Shown in pieces: positions 30,547-39,611 of a stretch of 64,000 nucleotides of DNA. The stretch lies in contig NZ_FNVV01000013.1 in assembly GCF_900108345.1 (NCBI RefSeq), positions 186,001 through 250,000 of the forward strand. The letters are read 5' to 3'. Under the pieces are notes generated by a model that was not told where the DNA came from, ran no database searches, and saw nothing but the letters and a program-made list of their open reading frames with translations. Made by a program: the position numbers and the translations under genes. This stretch comes from Bacteroides ndongoniae (GTDB lineage Bacteria; Bacteroidota; Bacteroidia; Bacteroidales; Bacteroidaceae). Each line of letters starts with the position of its first letter. Position 1 is the first letter of the stretch.

Positions 30547-32868
30547 ATGAACAGCGTTTCGAAACTGAAGATCATTTTGGGCTATGCCCTGTTGCTGGTG
30601 GTGCTGCTGTCGGCCTTGTTCTTTGTGCACAGAGAGGTCGAGAAGCTCACCCAGTCCGAGGGTAAAGACATGCAGTGGGCCGACAGTCTGCTGGTGTTGC
30701 TCAAAGAGAAGGACGAGAATACCATCCGGATGCTGCGTACGCTGAGCGAGATGAATGAAAAGATGCTCTCGACCAGCGATATCGAACATATTATTGCCGA
30801 GCGGATCGACTCGGTCGTCGTGCAGCAGCGCGTGCAACGGCGGGTCATTACGCATCGTGACACGATGGTGACACGGCCTAAGAAGAAAGGCTTTTTCAAG
30901 AGGTTGGGCGAAGTGTTTTCGCCTCCTAAGAAGGATACTGCCATCCAAGTGAAGACATCGCTGGAGTTTGCCGTCGATACGGTGATCGATGTCTACAATC
31001 CGACAGATTCTTTACAGGCCAAATTACGTGAAATTACCGAGAAGAAGCGTGCCGATAGCGTTATCGTGCGGCGACGCAATTATAATCTGAAACGAATGGA
31101 CCACATGCTTTCGGCACGAATCGACAGCTTGTTGAAGAATTACGAGGAAGAAACGCTTCAACGTGCCCGTACTGAGGCCGAATATCAGCAGGAGGTTCGT
31201 CAGCGTTCGGCGCGTACCATTGCCGGAGTGGCTGTGGGGGCTGTATTGCTGGCAGCTTTCTTCCTGGTGCTGATAGGGCGCGACGTGGCGCGCAGTAACC
31301 GTTATAAACGAGAACTGGAGGTAGCCCGTCGCCGTGCCGAAGACCTGTTGGTGACGCGCGAGAAGCTGATGCTGGCCATTACGCACGACTTCAAGGCACC
31401 TTTAGGCTCCATCATGGGGTATGCTGATCTGTTGTCAAGGCTTACGGTGGACGAACGTCAGCGTTTCTATCTGGATAATATGAAGACTTCGTCGGAACAT
31501 CTGCTGAAGTTGGTAGTCGATCTGCTCGATTTTCATCGTCTTGATCTGCATAAAGCCGAGGTTCATCGTGTGACCTTCCATCCCGCCCATTTATTAGAAG
31601 AAATCTATGTCAGCTTTGAACCATTGACGGCAGAAAAAGGGCTGACCCTGAGCCGTGAGATTTCGGACGAGTTGAACGGCACGTATATTTGCGATCCCCT
31701 GCGCCTGCGGCAGATCATCACCAACCTGCTGTCGAATGCGGTCAAGTTCACCGACAAGGGAGGCATTACGCTGACGGCACGTTATGAGAACCGTCGTTTG
31801 GTAGTAGCCGTATCCGACACCGGAAAGGGCATGGAACCGGCCGATCGCGAACGCATCTTCCAGGAGTTTACCCGCTTGCCTAGTGCACAGGGGAAAGAAG
31901 GGTTCGGTTTGGGACTTTCCATAGTTCGCATGCTGGTGCAGCTGCTCGAAGGTAGTATCGATGTGGATAGTGTTCCCGGCAAGGGCAGTACGTTCACGGT
32001 TCGCATCCCCATCTTCCCAGTGAACAAGAGCGAGGCTGACGGCAAGAAACAGGCGTTACCCGAAAAGCAAGAAACAGATGTACTCGTTGCAGAAGAAGTG
32101 AGACAGCCGGAACCGGAAAGTCTGGCATTGAAGAGAGTGTTGCTGATTGATGACGACCGCATCCAGCTGACGCTGACTGCAGCCATGTTGTCGCAAAGCG
32201 GCATCGGGTCTGTGTCGTGTCTGCAATTAGACGAACTGCTCGACGCTCTTCGCACGGAACAGTTCGATGTGTTGCTGACGGATGTACAGATGCCGGCCAT
32301 CAGCGGATTCGACCTGCTAAAGTTGTTGCGCGCTTCCAATATTCCTCAGGCAAAAGAGATTCCGGTAATAGCCGTCACGGCCCGTAGCGACATGCAGCGC
32401 AGCGAGTTTGTTGAGCATGGCTTTGCCGGATGCCTGCACAAGCCCTTTACGGTGTCGGAACTGCTGGGCGAACTGGGTGGGCAGGAAATACCGCAGCGGA
32501 CGGAAACAGCAACAGGGAATGCAGACGTTCCTTCACCACATGGTTATAACTTCTCGGCACTGACCGCCTTTTCGGGTAACGATGCTGAGGCTTCGAAGTC
32601 CATCCTCGAAAGTTTTGCTACCGAGACCGGGCTGAATAGAGAACGCTTGAAGAAAGGTCTTGATGACGGTAACCTGAAAGATGTTTCGGCCGTAGCGCAT
32701 AAGATGATACCGTTGTTCACCCTGATTGGTGCGACGGAACTGGTCGTACGTTTGCGCGAGTTGGAGGCTGCCCGCGATGTACCTTTCACCGACCACCTGA
32801 AACAATGCACGGGCGAGGTGCTTGCCGCGGTCGATGAGGTGTTGGAGCAGTTGAAGAAAGAATTCTGA
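30547..32868 (+). CDS. Hybrid sensor histidine kinase with receiver and Hpt
   Basis: 773 residues. Two membrane segments (about 7-27 and 225-245) bracket a periplasmic coiled region of about 195 residues. The kinase core has His280 in ITHDFKAPLGS, the N box NLLSNAVKFT, and G boxes DTGKGM and GFGLGLSI. A receiver follows with Asp579 (LLTDVQMPAISG), and a C-terminal Hpt with His718 (AVAHKMIPLF). This His-Asp-His chain implies a phosphorelay to a separate response regulator, which is not adjacent. The sigma-54 regulator at 25522 is a possible target. The signal is unknown. Confidence 0.94.
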   Translation: MNSVSKLKIILGYALLLVVLLSALFFVHREVEKLTQSEGKDMQWADSLLVLLKEKDENTIRMLRTLSEMNEKMLSTSDIEHIIAERIDSVVVQQRVQRRVITHRDTMVTRPKKKGFFKRLGEVFSPPKKDTAIQVKTSLEFAVDTVIDVYNPTDSLQAKLREITEKKRADSVIVRRRNYNLKRMDHMLSARIDSLLKNYEEETLQRARTEAEYQQEVRQRSARTIAGVAVGAVLLAAFFLVLIGRDVARSNRYKRELEVARRRAEDLLVTREKLMLAITHDFKAPLGSIMGYADLLSRLTVDERQRFYLDNMKTSSEHLLKLVVDLLDFHRLDLHKAEVHRVTFHPAHLLEEIYVSFEPLTAEKGLTLSREISDELNGTYICDPLRLRQIITNLLSNAVKFTDKGGITLTARYENRRLVVAVSDTGKGMEPADRERIFQEFTRLPSAQGKEGFGLGLSIVRMLVQLLEGSIDVDSVPGKGSTFTVRIPIFPVNKSEADGKKQALPEKQETDVLVAEEVRQPEPESLALKRVLLIDDDRIQLTLTAAMLSQSGIGSVSCLQLDELLDALRTEQFDVLLTDVQMPAISGFDLLKLLRASNIPQAKEIPVIAVTARSDMQRSEFVEHGFAGCLHKPFTVSELLGELGGQEIPQRTETATGNADVPSPHGYNFSALTAFSGNDAEASKSILESFATETGLNRERLKKGLDDGNLKDVSAVAHKMIPLFTLIGATELVVRLRELEAARDVPFTDHLKQCTGEVLAAVDEVLEQLKKEF

Positions 32869-32913
32869 CGTCTTCCGGAAATTCTGTTGCAGGCTGACAG
32901 ACCGGAAACGGGG

Positions 32914-33696
32914 CTATATAATTTTCATTTCTTTGGCTATTCTGCAGGCTTCGATGGAGTTCCTCACTTGCAGTTTGTTTAATATATCCTGCCGGTGCCG
33001 GTTCACGGTGTTGATGCTTATGTACAGTTCGTCGGCGATGTCTTTGCTTGTTCTTCCCTGGCTGATCAGCTGAAGGACTTGCCTTTCGCGTCGGGAGAGG
33101 ATATTGAGGCCGTTGTCGTCTTTCAGCTCGATTGTCTGTCCGCTGACGGCGTTGGCTACGATTCCTTTTGCCGATATGTCGAACAGAAGAGGGTTGTACA
33201 GACATAATGCTAGCCATAAGTTGTTGCTGGTAGGAGACATAGCGATGTAGAACAGTCTGTGCAGTACCCAGATATAGTTTCCGGCGAGATTTTTCATACG
33301 CAACTTGTTCATCAGAAAGAAGGACGATTGCTTGTCCTTGGGTTGCTTCCTTACGAAATGGAAGAAACGGAGTTCTTGCAGATATTTGCTGTTCAGGTCG
33401 TCCGGATGGATAAGCTGGAGAATTTTTTCTTCCCAGATGGAGTAAATCCGTTCGGTTTTGTTGTCTTCTTTGAGGCCGAGGGTTTCCGCAAACTTGCCAT
33501 AGTAAATGTAGCTAGTGTCTGTATGCATGTCGCTCAGTACGGCAATGGCCTGTTCGGTACAGGCGTAGCTTCGGGCAATGTTTTTGAAGTAGTTCAGTTC
33601 GTCGGGACACACTGGCATGCCGTCGGACGCTGGTTTGAGTAGTTCGTTGTTCAGCTGATGGATGATTTCCATGGCAAAATGGTTATTAATAGTCAT
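32914..33696 (-). CDS. LuxR-type helix-turn-helix regulator
   Basis: About 260 residues. The C-terminal DNA-binding domain is clear: LSRRERQVLQLISQGRTSKD and ELYISINTVNRHRQDI. The N-terminal 190 residues look like a PAS-type sensor (IWEEKILQLIHPDDL, then FHFVRKQPKDKQSSFF). No receiver domain is present. ATG 33696 is used; a longer frame begins with TTG at 33729, which lies inside a likely -7 box (TATTTTTG, 33734-33727). It is convergent with the kinase gene and divergent from the DUF1349 gene. The target genes are unknown. Confidence 0.85.
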   Translation of the reverse strand: MTINNHFAMEIIHQLNNELLKPASDGMPVCPDELNYFKNIARSYACTEQAIAVLSDMHTDTSYIYYGKFAETLGLKEDNKTERIYSIWEEKILQLIHPDDLNSKYLQELRFFHFVRKQPKDKQSSFFLMNKLRMKNLAGNYIWVLHRLFYIAMSPTSNNLWLALCLYNPLLFDISAKGIVANAVSGQTIELKDDNGLNILSRRERQVLQLISQGRTSKDIADELYISINTVNRHRQDILNKLQVRNSIEACRIAKEMKII

Positions 33697-33816
33697 TGTA
33701 CAGTTGGATGCGAGACTGTATTTTTGCAAAAATAATCAATTTGTACAAAGACCGATCAGAAAAGTGCCGGAAAAGCTATAATCGGCCTTTGGCAATAGTT
33801 TTAAAACAAGTTCAAG

Positions 33817-34470
33817 ATGAAAAAACGGGTATTATCAATTTTATTTGTTGCAATGTCTTTACAGTCGGCTATGGCACAGTCTTTGGAAAAAATGCAGTGG
33901 TTCAACGAACCGGAAGAATGGGAAATAGAGGGGCGTACATTGTCCATGTTTGTAACGCCTCAGAGTGACTATTGGCGTATTTCGCACTACGGATTTACAG
34001 TGGACGATGCGCCTTTCTACTACGCCACGTATGGAGGCGAGTTCGAAGCCAAGGTGAAGGTGACGGGAGACTATAAAGCGCGTTTTGACCAGGCAGGCCT
34101 CATGCTGCGCATCGATCACGAGAACTATATCAAGGCCGGTATTGAGTTTGTGGACGGAAAATTCAATTTGAGTACGGTAGTCACTCACAAAACTTCCGAC
34201 TGGAGTGTCATTGCTTTGGACCAAAAGGTGGATTGTGTCTGGATAAAGGCCGTTAGACGACTTGATGCTGTCGAAGTGTTTTATTCTTTCGACGACAAGG
34301 AATATATACTGATGCGCAATGCCTGGATGCAGGATAATATCCCCATGCAGGTCGGACTGATGGGAGCCAGTCCCGATGGCGAGGGGTTCAAGGCTACCTT
34401 CGAGCACTTCAAGGTGAAACACTTGCCCGACCAGCGCAGACTGGAGTGGCTTAAGAAAAATGCCGAGTAA
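33817..34470 (+). CDS. Exported DUF1349 family protein
   Basis: 217 residues with a signal peptide (VLSILFVAMSLQSAMAQS, cut near residue 21). The rest is a beta-sandwich of the concanavalin-like DUF1349 kind, with segments ARFDQAGLMLRIDHENYIKA, SVIALDQKVDCVWIKAVRR and QVGLMGASPDGEGF. Related proteins are thought to bind or act on carbohydrates, but no catalytic residues are known. It is a single-gene unit transcribed away from the LuxR regulator, which may control it. Confidence 0.85.
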   Translation: MKKRVLSILFVAMSLQSAMAQSLEKMQWFNEPEEWEIEGRTLSMFVTPQSDYWRISHYGFTVDDAPFYYATYGGEFEAKVKVTGDYKARFDQAGLMLRIDHENYIKAGIEFVDGKFNLSTVVTHKTSDWSVIALDQKVDCVWIKAVRRLDAVEVFYSFDDKEYILMRNAWMQDNIPMQVGLMGASPDGEGFKATFEHFKVKHLPDQRRLEWLKKNAE

Positions 34471-35031
34471 GTTTGCCTGTTTTTCCGATTAGGCTGCAGA
34501 CACTACGATACGTGTATTTGCAGCCTTTCTACCACACTTGTGTCGCTCGTGTGGGACACTTGCACGGCTCGCGAGCAACACTTGTACGGCTCGCGAGCCG
34601 TGCAAGTGTTGTATATCGGGTTTGCTGGGCTGTTGTAGGGAGCACTGTAAAAGGCTTTAATACAGAGTCTTGTATTTTGTATTGTTTTTGTTCCGGAGAG
34701 AACAATGTTTCTTTTATGCCGTACGCATGTTTGGAAGGTGTTCCGGCAAAGATGTATGTGTATATGTTTTTTCTTTCACTGCCGTTTCTATAACGGTTGT
34801 TGTGTTTCACGTTTCACCGTAAACGGCTATTCCCCAGTTGGTTGCTGTGAAAGGTGCATGCAGTTGAGGCCTTTTGTGTGTGAAAGGTGAAATACTTTTC
34901 TGCCTCAGAGCAACAAATGTCGAAATTAATTGTTTACTTTGTGAATGTTTGTGAGGGAGGGATGCGGCTTGTGTAGTTTGGCATAGGTATGATTCGCCGT
35001 CCTTTACAAAAAAACACTTCGTATCTTGTGT
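34471..35031. other. Gene-free gap with array B1
   Basis: 561 bp without a credible gene. It holds tandem array B1 (34534-34611) and further on two GTGAAAGGTG copies (34848 and 34878) facing a TTTCACGTTTCACC at 34806. The second B site (49626) is followed by the same GTGAAAGGTGAA motif. Confidence 0.75.
34534..34611 (+). repeat. Tandem array B1, 22-bp period
   Basis: Units start at 34534, 34556 and 34578 with ACACTTG, followed by a half unit GTGCAAGTGT. The end (34578-34609) is a 32-bp palindrome with one mismatched pair, centred on GGCTCGCGAGCC. It is related to B2 at 49626-49708. Confidence 0.88.
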
Positions 35032-38000
35032 ATGGAAAAGAAAAAGAAATGGTTGAAATGGGTGGTCTGGATATTGCTCACGCCGGTCCTGCTGTTCGTT
35101 CTGCTGATGATATTGCTTTATGTGCCTCCGGTTCAGAATTTTCTGCGGAAGCAGATAACGTCTATTGCATCCGAATCAACGGGTATGGACATCTCCGTGG
35201 AGCGTATCGACCTGCGTTTTCCACTGAATCTGCTGGTACGTGGAGTGCAGGTGATACAGCCTGCTGACGTTTCGGCGGGAGTGATGAAGCCTGATACGTT
35301 GCTTACCTTGGAAAGTCTGAATGTGCATGTGCAGGCCTGGCCTTTGCTACGTGGGCAGGTCGAGGTGGACGACATTACGCTGAATCAGGCTACAGTCAAT
35401 ACTTCCAATCTGGTAGACGGAATGCTGGTCAAGGGGGTACTTGGAAAATTTTCGCTTAAAAGTCACGGTATCAACCTGATGAACGAAACTGTCGTACTGA
35501 ACGATGTGGAACTGGCCGATACTCACCTGCAGGTGATGCTCGCCGACACAATCGAGGCAGTGCCCGATACGACTTCGACGCCTGTCAACTGGAAGGTGAA
35601 ACTGAATACCATGCGGTTGAAAAACATATCGGTCGGCCTTGATATGCCGCTCGATTCGATGCAGCTGGCTGCCCGTCTTGAAGAAGTGGGATTGGAAGAT
35701 GCCACTGTCGATTTGGAACGTCAGCTTTATGGTTGGCGCCGCTTTCAGCTTGCCGGAGCGACACTTACGTATGATTCCGGTTCGGCTCAGCCAGCCGAAG
35801 GTTTCGACGCATCGCACATAGCCTTGCGCGACATACGGATAGGAGTTGACTCGGTGTTGTATCATGGCAGAGATATGAGTGCTGTGATACGCGAATTTTC
35901 GATGAACGAGCGTTCCGGACTGAGTGTTACGTCGTTGACCGGACGCCTCTTGTCAGATTCGACTGTGATACGGGTACCTTCCCTGCAACTGCAGACGCCC
36001 AACAGCGAAATGAACCTGACGGCGCAAACCTATTGGGAGTTGGTCGATATACCCACTACCGGACGCTTGTCGGCCCGCTTCAATGCCTTTATCGGTAAGC
36101 AGGATGTATTGCTTTTTGCCGGTGGCCTGCCCGACAGTTTCAAGGAATCTTATCCCTTCCGCCCGTTGGTGATTCATGCCGGTACAGAAGGTAACCTGAA
36201 ACAGATGCAGATTTCACGCTTTACGGCCGATCTGCCGGGAGCCTTCTCGCTGAGCGGCGGGGGCGAATTGTGGAACCTGACTGATAGCCTGACACGCACA
36301 GGAACGCTGGACTTCGAGATGCAGACGCACGACCTGAATTTTCTGGCCGACTTGGCCGGAACAGCTTCCGACGGTTCTTTTATCATCCCTGACAGTATGA
36401 ACTTGGGAGCACGTCTCGATCTGGAAGGCTCACGCTATACAGCCCAGCTGAAACTGAACGAAGGACACGGGCTTCTCGATCTGAATGCTTTTTATGATAC
36501 GTCTGCCGAGACTTACGAAGCTGATTTGGTGATAGACTCTCTGCAACTGCATCACTTCCTGCCGAAAGACTCCCTTTATCTGCTATCGGCTAAAGTACGT
36601 GCCAAAGGGCAGGGAACCGACTTTACTTCATATCGGACAAAGGCTACCGTACAGGCATCACTGGATAGGTTGCAGTATGGCCCTTGGAACGTATCGGGTG
36701 TACATCTGGATGCCGGGCTGAAGTCTCAGCTTGCTACGGTCAGCCTGACCAGTGACAATGCTTTGTTGCAGATGCAGGCCGATGCCGATATGCGCCTCGA
36801 TCGTCGCTATTTGGACGGCAAACTGAAAATGGATGTGGCTCAGCTCGATTTGCACAAATTGGGCATCGCCCCCCAACCTCTGAAGCGTCCTTTTGCCTTT
36901 GCGGTAGGAGCGGAGGCCCGTCGAGACTCCATCAAACTGAATATGAATGCGGGCGATTTGAAGCTGAATTTCCGTGCCGAGAATACGCTGAAACATTTGC
37001 TTGATCAGTCCGATCGCTTCATGAAAGAGTTGACAGCCCAGATAGACAACCGTAAGCTGGATCATGCTGCCCTGCGCGAGTTGCTTCCATCGGCAGGCAT
37101 GTATCTGACGGCAGGCAAGGAAAATCCTGTCAGCTATTATCTGGCAACGAAAAACATTTCTTACAATGATTTCAGTTTAGGCTTTGGGTTTACTCCCGAA
37201 ATAGGTATCAACGGACGAACAGCACTACACGGACTGCACGTCGACTCGTTGCAGCTCGATACGTTGTTCTTTGCCATCGCACAAGATACGACCCGCATGA
37301 AGCTGCAAGGAGGTGTCGTCAATGCTCCCGGCAACCCTCAGTTTGTATTCCGCAGTACGCTGACGGGCGAGATACGCAGCGAGGATGCCGAACTGACCGC
37401 TGACTTTGTGGATGGTGAAGGCCGTACAGGACTGTTGTTTGGCATTAATGCCCGTCCGCTGACAGAGGGAAATGGCAAAGGCAATGGAGTATTGTTCCGC
37501 CTTACCCCGTCGGAACCTGTCATCGCTTCCCGTAAGTTTCATTTTGCCGATGAGGCCAACTGGCTGTATCTGCACAAGGACATGCGTCTGTACGCCAATG
37601 TGGATATGGATAGCGACGATGGCATGTGTTTCCGTATGCAGTCGGCCAGGGACGATACGGTGTCGTTGCAGAACATGAATATCGAACTCGATCGTTTCAG
37701 GCTGAGCGAGCTGACTGCTATCATGCCTTATATGCCTCGCATAACGGGATTGTTCTCGGCCGAGGCACACTATGTACAGACTGCAACTTCCCTGCAACTG
37801 TCGGCCGAGGCAAACATCAAGCAGCTGACGTACGAGAAACAGCCGGTAGGCGATGTGGGATTGGGTGCTACCTGGCTGCCCGGTGAAACGGGGCAACACT
37901 ACCTCAACTCTTATCTGATGGTGAACGATGAGGAAGTAATGACTGCCGACGGAACCCTTACTCAGAAAGGCGAGAAGGAATCGCTGGATGTAATGGCTAC

Positions 38001-39588
38001 GTTGGAACGTTTCCCTCTGCAAATAGCCAATGCTTTTGTGCCCGACCGTATGGTACAGCTTAGCGGACATGTGGGCGGCGGATTGCATCTGGAAGGCTCG
38101 TTGGATACACCTGTGCTTAATGGTGACATTTCTTTGGATAGTGTGTCGGTATATGCCCGTCAGGCGGGAGCAAAGTTCTGGTTTGACAACCGCCCGATAC
38201 ATTTCGAAAACAATCGGTTGTTGTTCAATCAGTTTGCCATTTATACGACCAGCCGCAATCCTTTCACGATAGACGGTAATGTTGATTTCCGCGATATGAA
38301 CCGGCCTACTGCTGACTTGAATCTGCGGGCAAAGAATTATACATTGCTCGATGCTCCGCGCACCCGCGAAAGTCTGGTGTACGGCAAGGTATGTGTCGAC
38401 CTGATGGCCACCGTACGCGGTCCGCTGGATGCGTTGGTGATGCGAGGCAATATGAATCTGTTGAGCAACACCGATGTGACATACGTCATGACCGATTCGC
38501 CGCTGACGGTACAGGACCGTCTGGACGGCCTGGTAACCTTTACTTCGTTTTCCGATACGACCACTGTCCGGCAGGCCGAGGTACCGACGTTGTCGCTGGG
38601 CGGAATGGATATGGTTGTATCGGTTCACATAGACAACTCTGTGCAGTTGCGGGCCGACCTCAATCCAGACCGCAGTAATTACGTAGTGCTGGAAGGCGGC
38701 GGTGACCTTACGCTGCAATATACCCCGATGGGTGATATGAATCTGAACGGGCGCTATACGCTGTCGGGAGGAAGACTGAAGTATTCGCTTCCTGTCATTC
38801 CGTTGGAAGAATTCCAGCTGACAAATGGCAGTTATGTGGAGTGGAGAGGCGATCTGATGAATCCTATCCTGAACCTGAAGGCAACAGAGCGTAAACGTGC
38901 TTCGGTGGCCAGCGATGATAACGGCGGGTCGAGGATGGTCAGCTTCGATGTTTCCATCTCTATCAAGAACCGCTTGGAAGCGCCCGATCTGGTGTTCGAC
39001 ATTACAGCCCCCGAAGATGCAACGGTCGAGAACGAACTGCAGGCTATGGGAGCCGAGGAGCGTAGTACGCAGGCCATTGCCATGCTTGCTACGGGTGTCT
39101 ACATGAAGAACGGCGGCAAAGGAGGCGGCCTGAATATGGGTGCCGCACTGAACAGTGTGCTGCAGAGCCAGATCAATGCTCTTGCCGGTTCGGCGTTCGA
39201 GAAGATGGATGCCAGCTTCAGCGTAGGCATTGAGGACCGGACGGCAGCCGAAACTGGCGAGAAACAGACCGATGTAAGTTTCCGCTATTCGCAACGCTTC
39301 TTCAACGACCGCGTACAAATTGTGATTGGCGGCAAGGTATCAACCGGAGCCAATGCTACCAACGATGTAGAATCGTTCATCGACAACATCTCGCTGGAGT
39401 ATCGTCTGGATGCTTCGGGCACCCGTTATGTGCGTGTGTTCCACAACAAGAACTACGAGAGTATTCTGGACGGTGAAATTACAGAAACAGGTGTCGGCCT
39501 CGTGCTTCGCCGGAAAATGGACCGCCTGGGCGAGCTTTTCATCTTCAAGCGTAATAAGAAGAAGGACGAAAAACTGATAGAAGAGTGA
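35032..39588 (+). CDS. tamB: TamB-like translocation and assembly module protein
   Basis: About 1518 residues. It has one N-terminal membrane anchor (residues 7-29, VVWILLTPVLLFVLLMILL), a very long beta-strand-rich middle part, and a C-terminal DUF490/TamB domain near 1080-1480 (LVVRGNM-like strands, VENELQAMGAEERSTQAIAM, SFSVGIEDR). TamB and AsmA-like proteins form a hydrophobic groove across the periplasm and are linked to lipid transport and outer-membrane protein assembly. The next gene encodes an Omp85-type barrel, its expected partner. ATG 35032 is used; a TTG two codons upstream is less likely. Confidence 0.9.
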   Translation: MEKKKKWLKWVVWILLTPVLLFVLLMILLYVPPVQNFLRKQITSIASESTGMDISVERIDLRFPLNLLVRGVQVIQPADVSAGVMKPDTLLTLESLNVHVQAWPLLRGQVEVDDITLNQATVNTSNLVDGMLVKGVLGKFSLKSHGINLMNETVVLNDVELADTHLQVMLADTIEAVPDTTSTPVNWKVKLNTMRLKNISVGLDMPLDSMQLAARLEEVGLEDATVDLERQLYGWRRFQLAGATLTYDSGSAQPAEGFDASHIALRDIRIGVDSVLYHGRDMSAVIREFSMNERSGLSVTSLTGRLLSDSTVIRVPSLQLQTPNSEMNLTAQTYWELVDIPTTGRLSARFNAFIGKQDVLLFAGGLPDSFKESYPFRPLVIHAGTEGNLKQMQISRFTADLPGAFSLSGGGELWNLTDSLTRTGTLDFEMQTHDLNFLADLAGTASDGSFIIPDSMNLGARLDLEGSRYTAQLKLNEGHGLLDLNAFYDTSAETYEADLVIDSLQLHHFLPKDSLYLLSAKVRAKGQGTDFTSYRTKATVQASLDRLQYGPWNVSGVHLDAGLKSQLATVSLTSDNALLQMQADADMRLDRRYLDGKLKMDVAQLDLHKLGIAPQPLKRPFAFAVGAEARRDSIKLNMNAGDLKLNFRAENTLKHLLDQSDRFMKELTAQIDNRKLDHAALRELLPSAGMYLTAGKENPVSYYLATKNISYNDFSLGFGFTPEIGINGRTALHGLHVDSLQLDTLFFAIAQDTTRMKLQGGVVNAPGNPQFVFRSTLTGEIRSEDAELTADFVDGEGRTGLLFGINARPLTEGNGKGNGVLFRLTPSEPVIASRKFHFADEANWLYLHKDMRLYANVDMDSDDGMCFRMQSARDDTVSLQNMNIELDRFRLSELTAIMPYMPRITGLFSAEAHYVQTATSLQLSAEANIKQLTYEKQPVGDVGLGATWLPGETGQHYLNSYLMVNDEEVMTADGTLTQKGEKESLDVMATLERFPLQIANAFVPDRMVQLSGHVGGGLHLEGSLDTPVLNGDISLDSVSVYARQAGAKFWFDNRPIHFENNRLLFNQFAIYTTSRNPFTIDGNVDFRDMNRPTADLNLRAKNYTLLDAPRTRESLVYGKVCVDLMATVRGPLDALVMRGNMNLLSNTDVTYVMTDSPLTVQDRLDGLVTFTSFSDTTTVRQAEVPTLSLGGMDMVVSVHIDNSVQLRADLNPDRSNYVVLEGGGDLTLQYTPMGDMNLNGRYTLSGGRLKYSLPVIPLEEFQLTNGSYVEWRGDLMNPILNLKATERKRASVASDDNGGSRMVSFDVSISIKNRLEAPDLVFDITAPEDATVENELQAMGAEERSTQAIAMLATGVYMKNGGKGGGLNMGAALNSVLQSQINALAGSAFEKMDASFSVGIEDRTAAETGEKQTDVSFRYSQRFFNDRVQIVIGGKVSTGANATNDVESFIDNISLEYRLDASGTRYVRVFHNKNYESILDGEITETGVGLVLRRKMDRLGELFIFKRNKKKDEKLIEE

Positions 39589-39611
39589 CAAGAAGAATGA
39601 GGAGAAATGAT

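Noticed and set aside
37225-39318. 697-codon open frame on the minus strand inside tamB
   Set aside because: It is fully antisense to a clear TamB protein, its product is His/Gln-rich without known motifs, and long antisense frames arise from codon bias.
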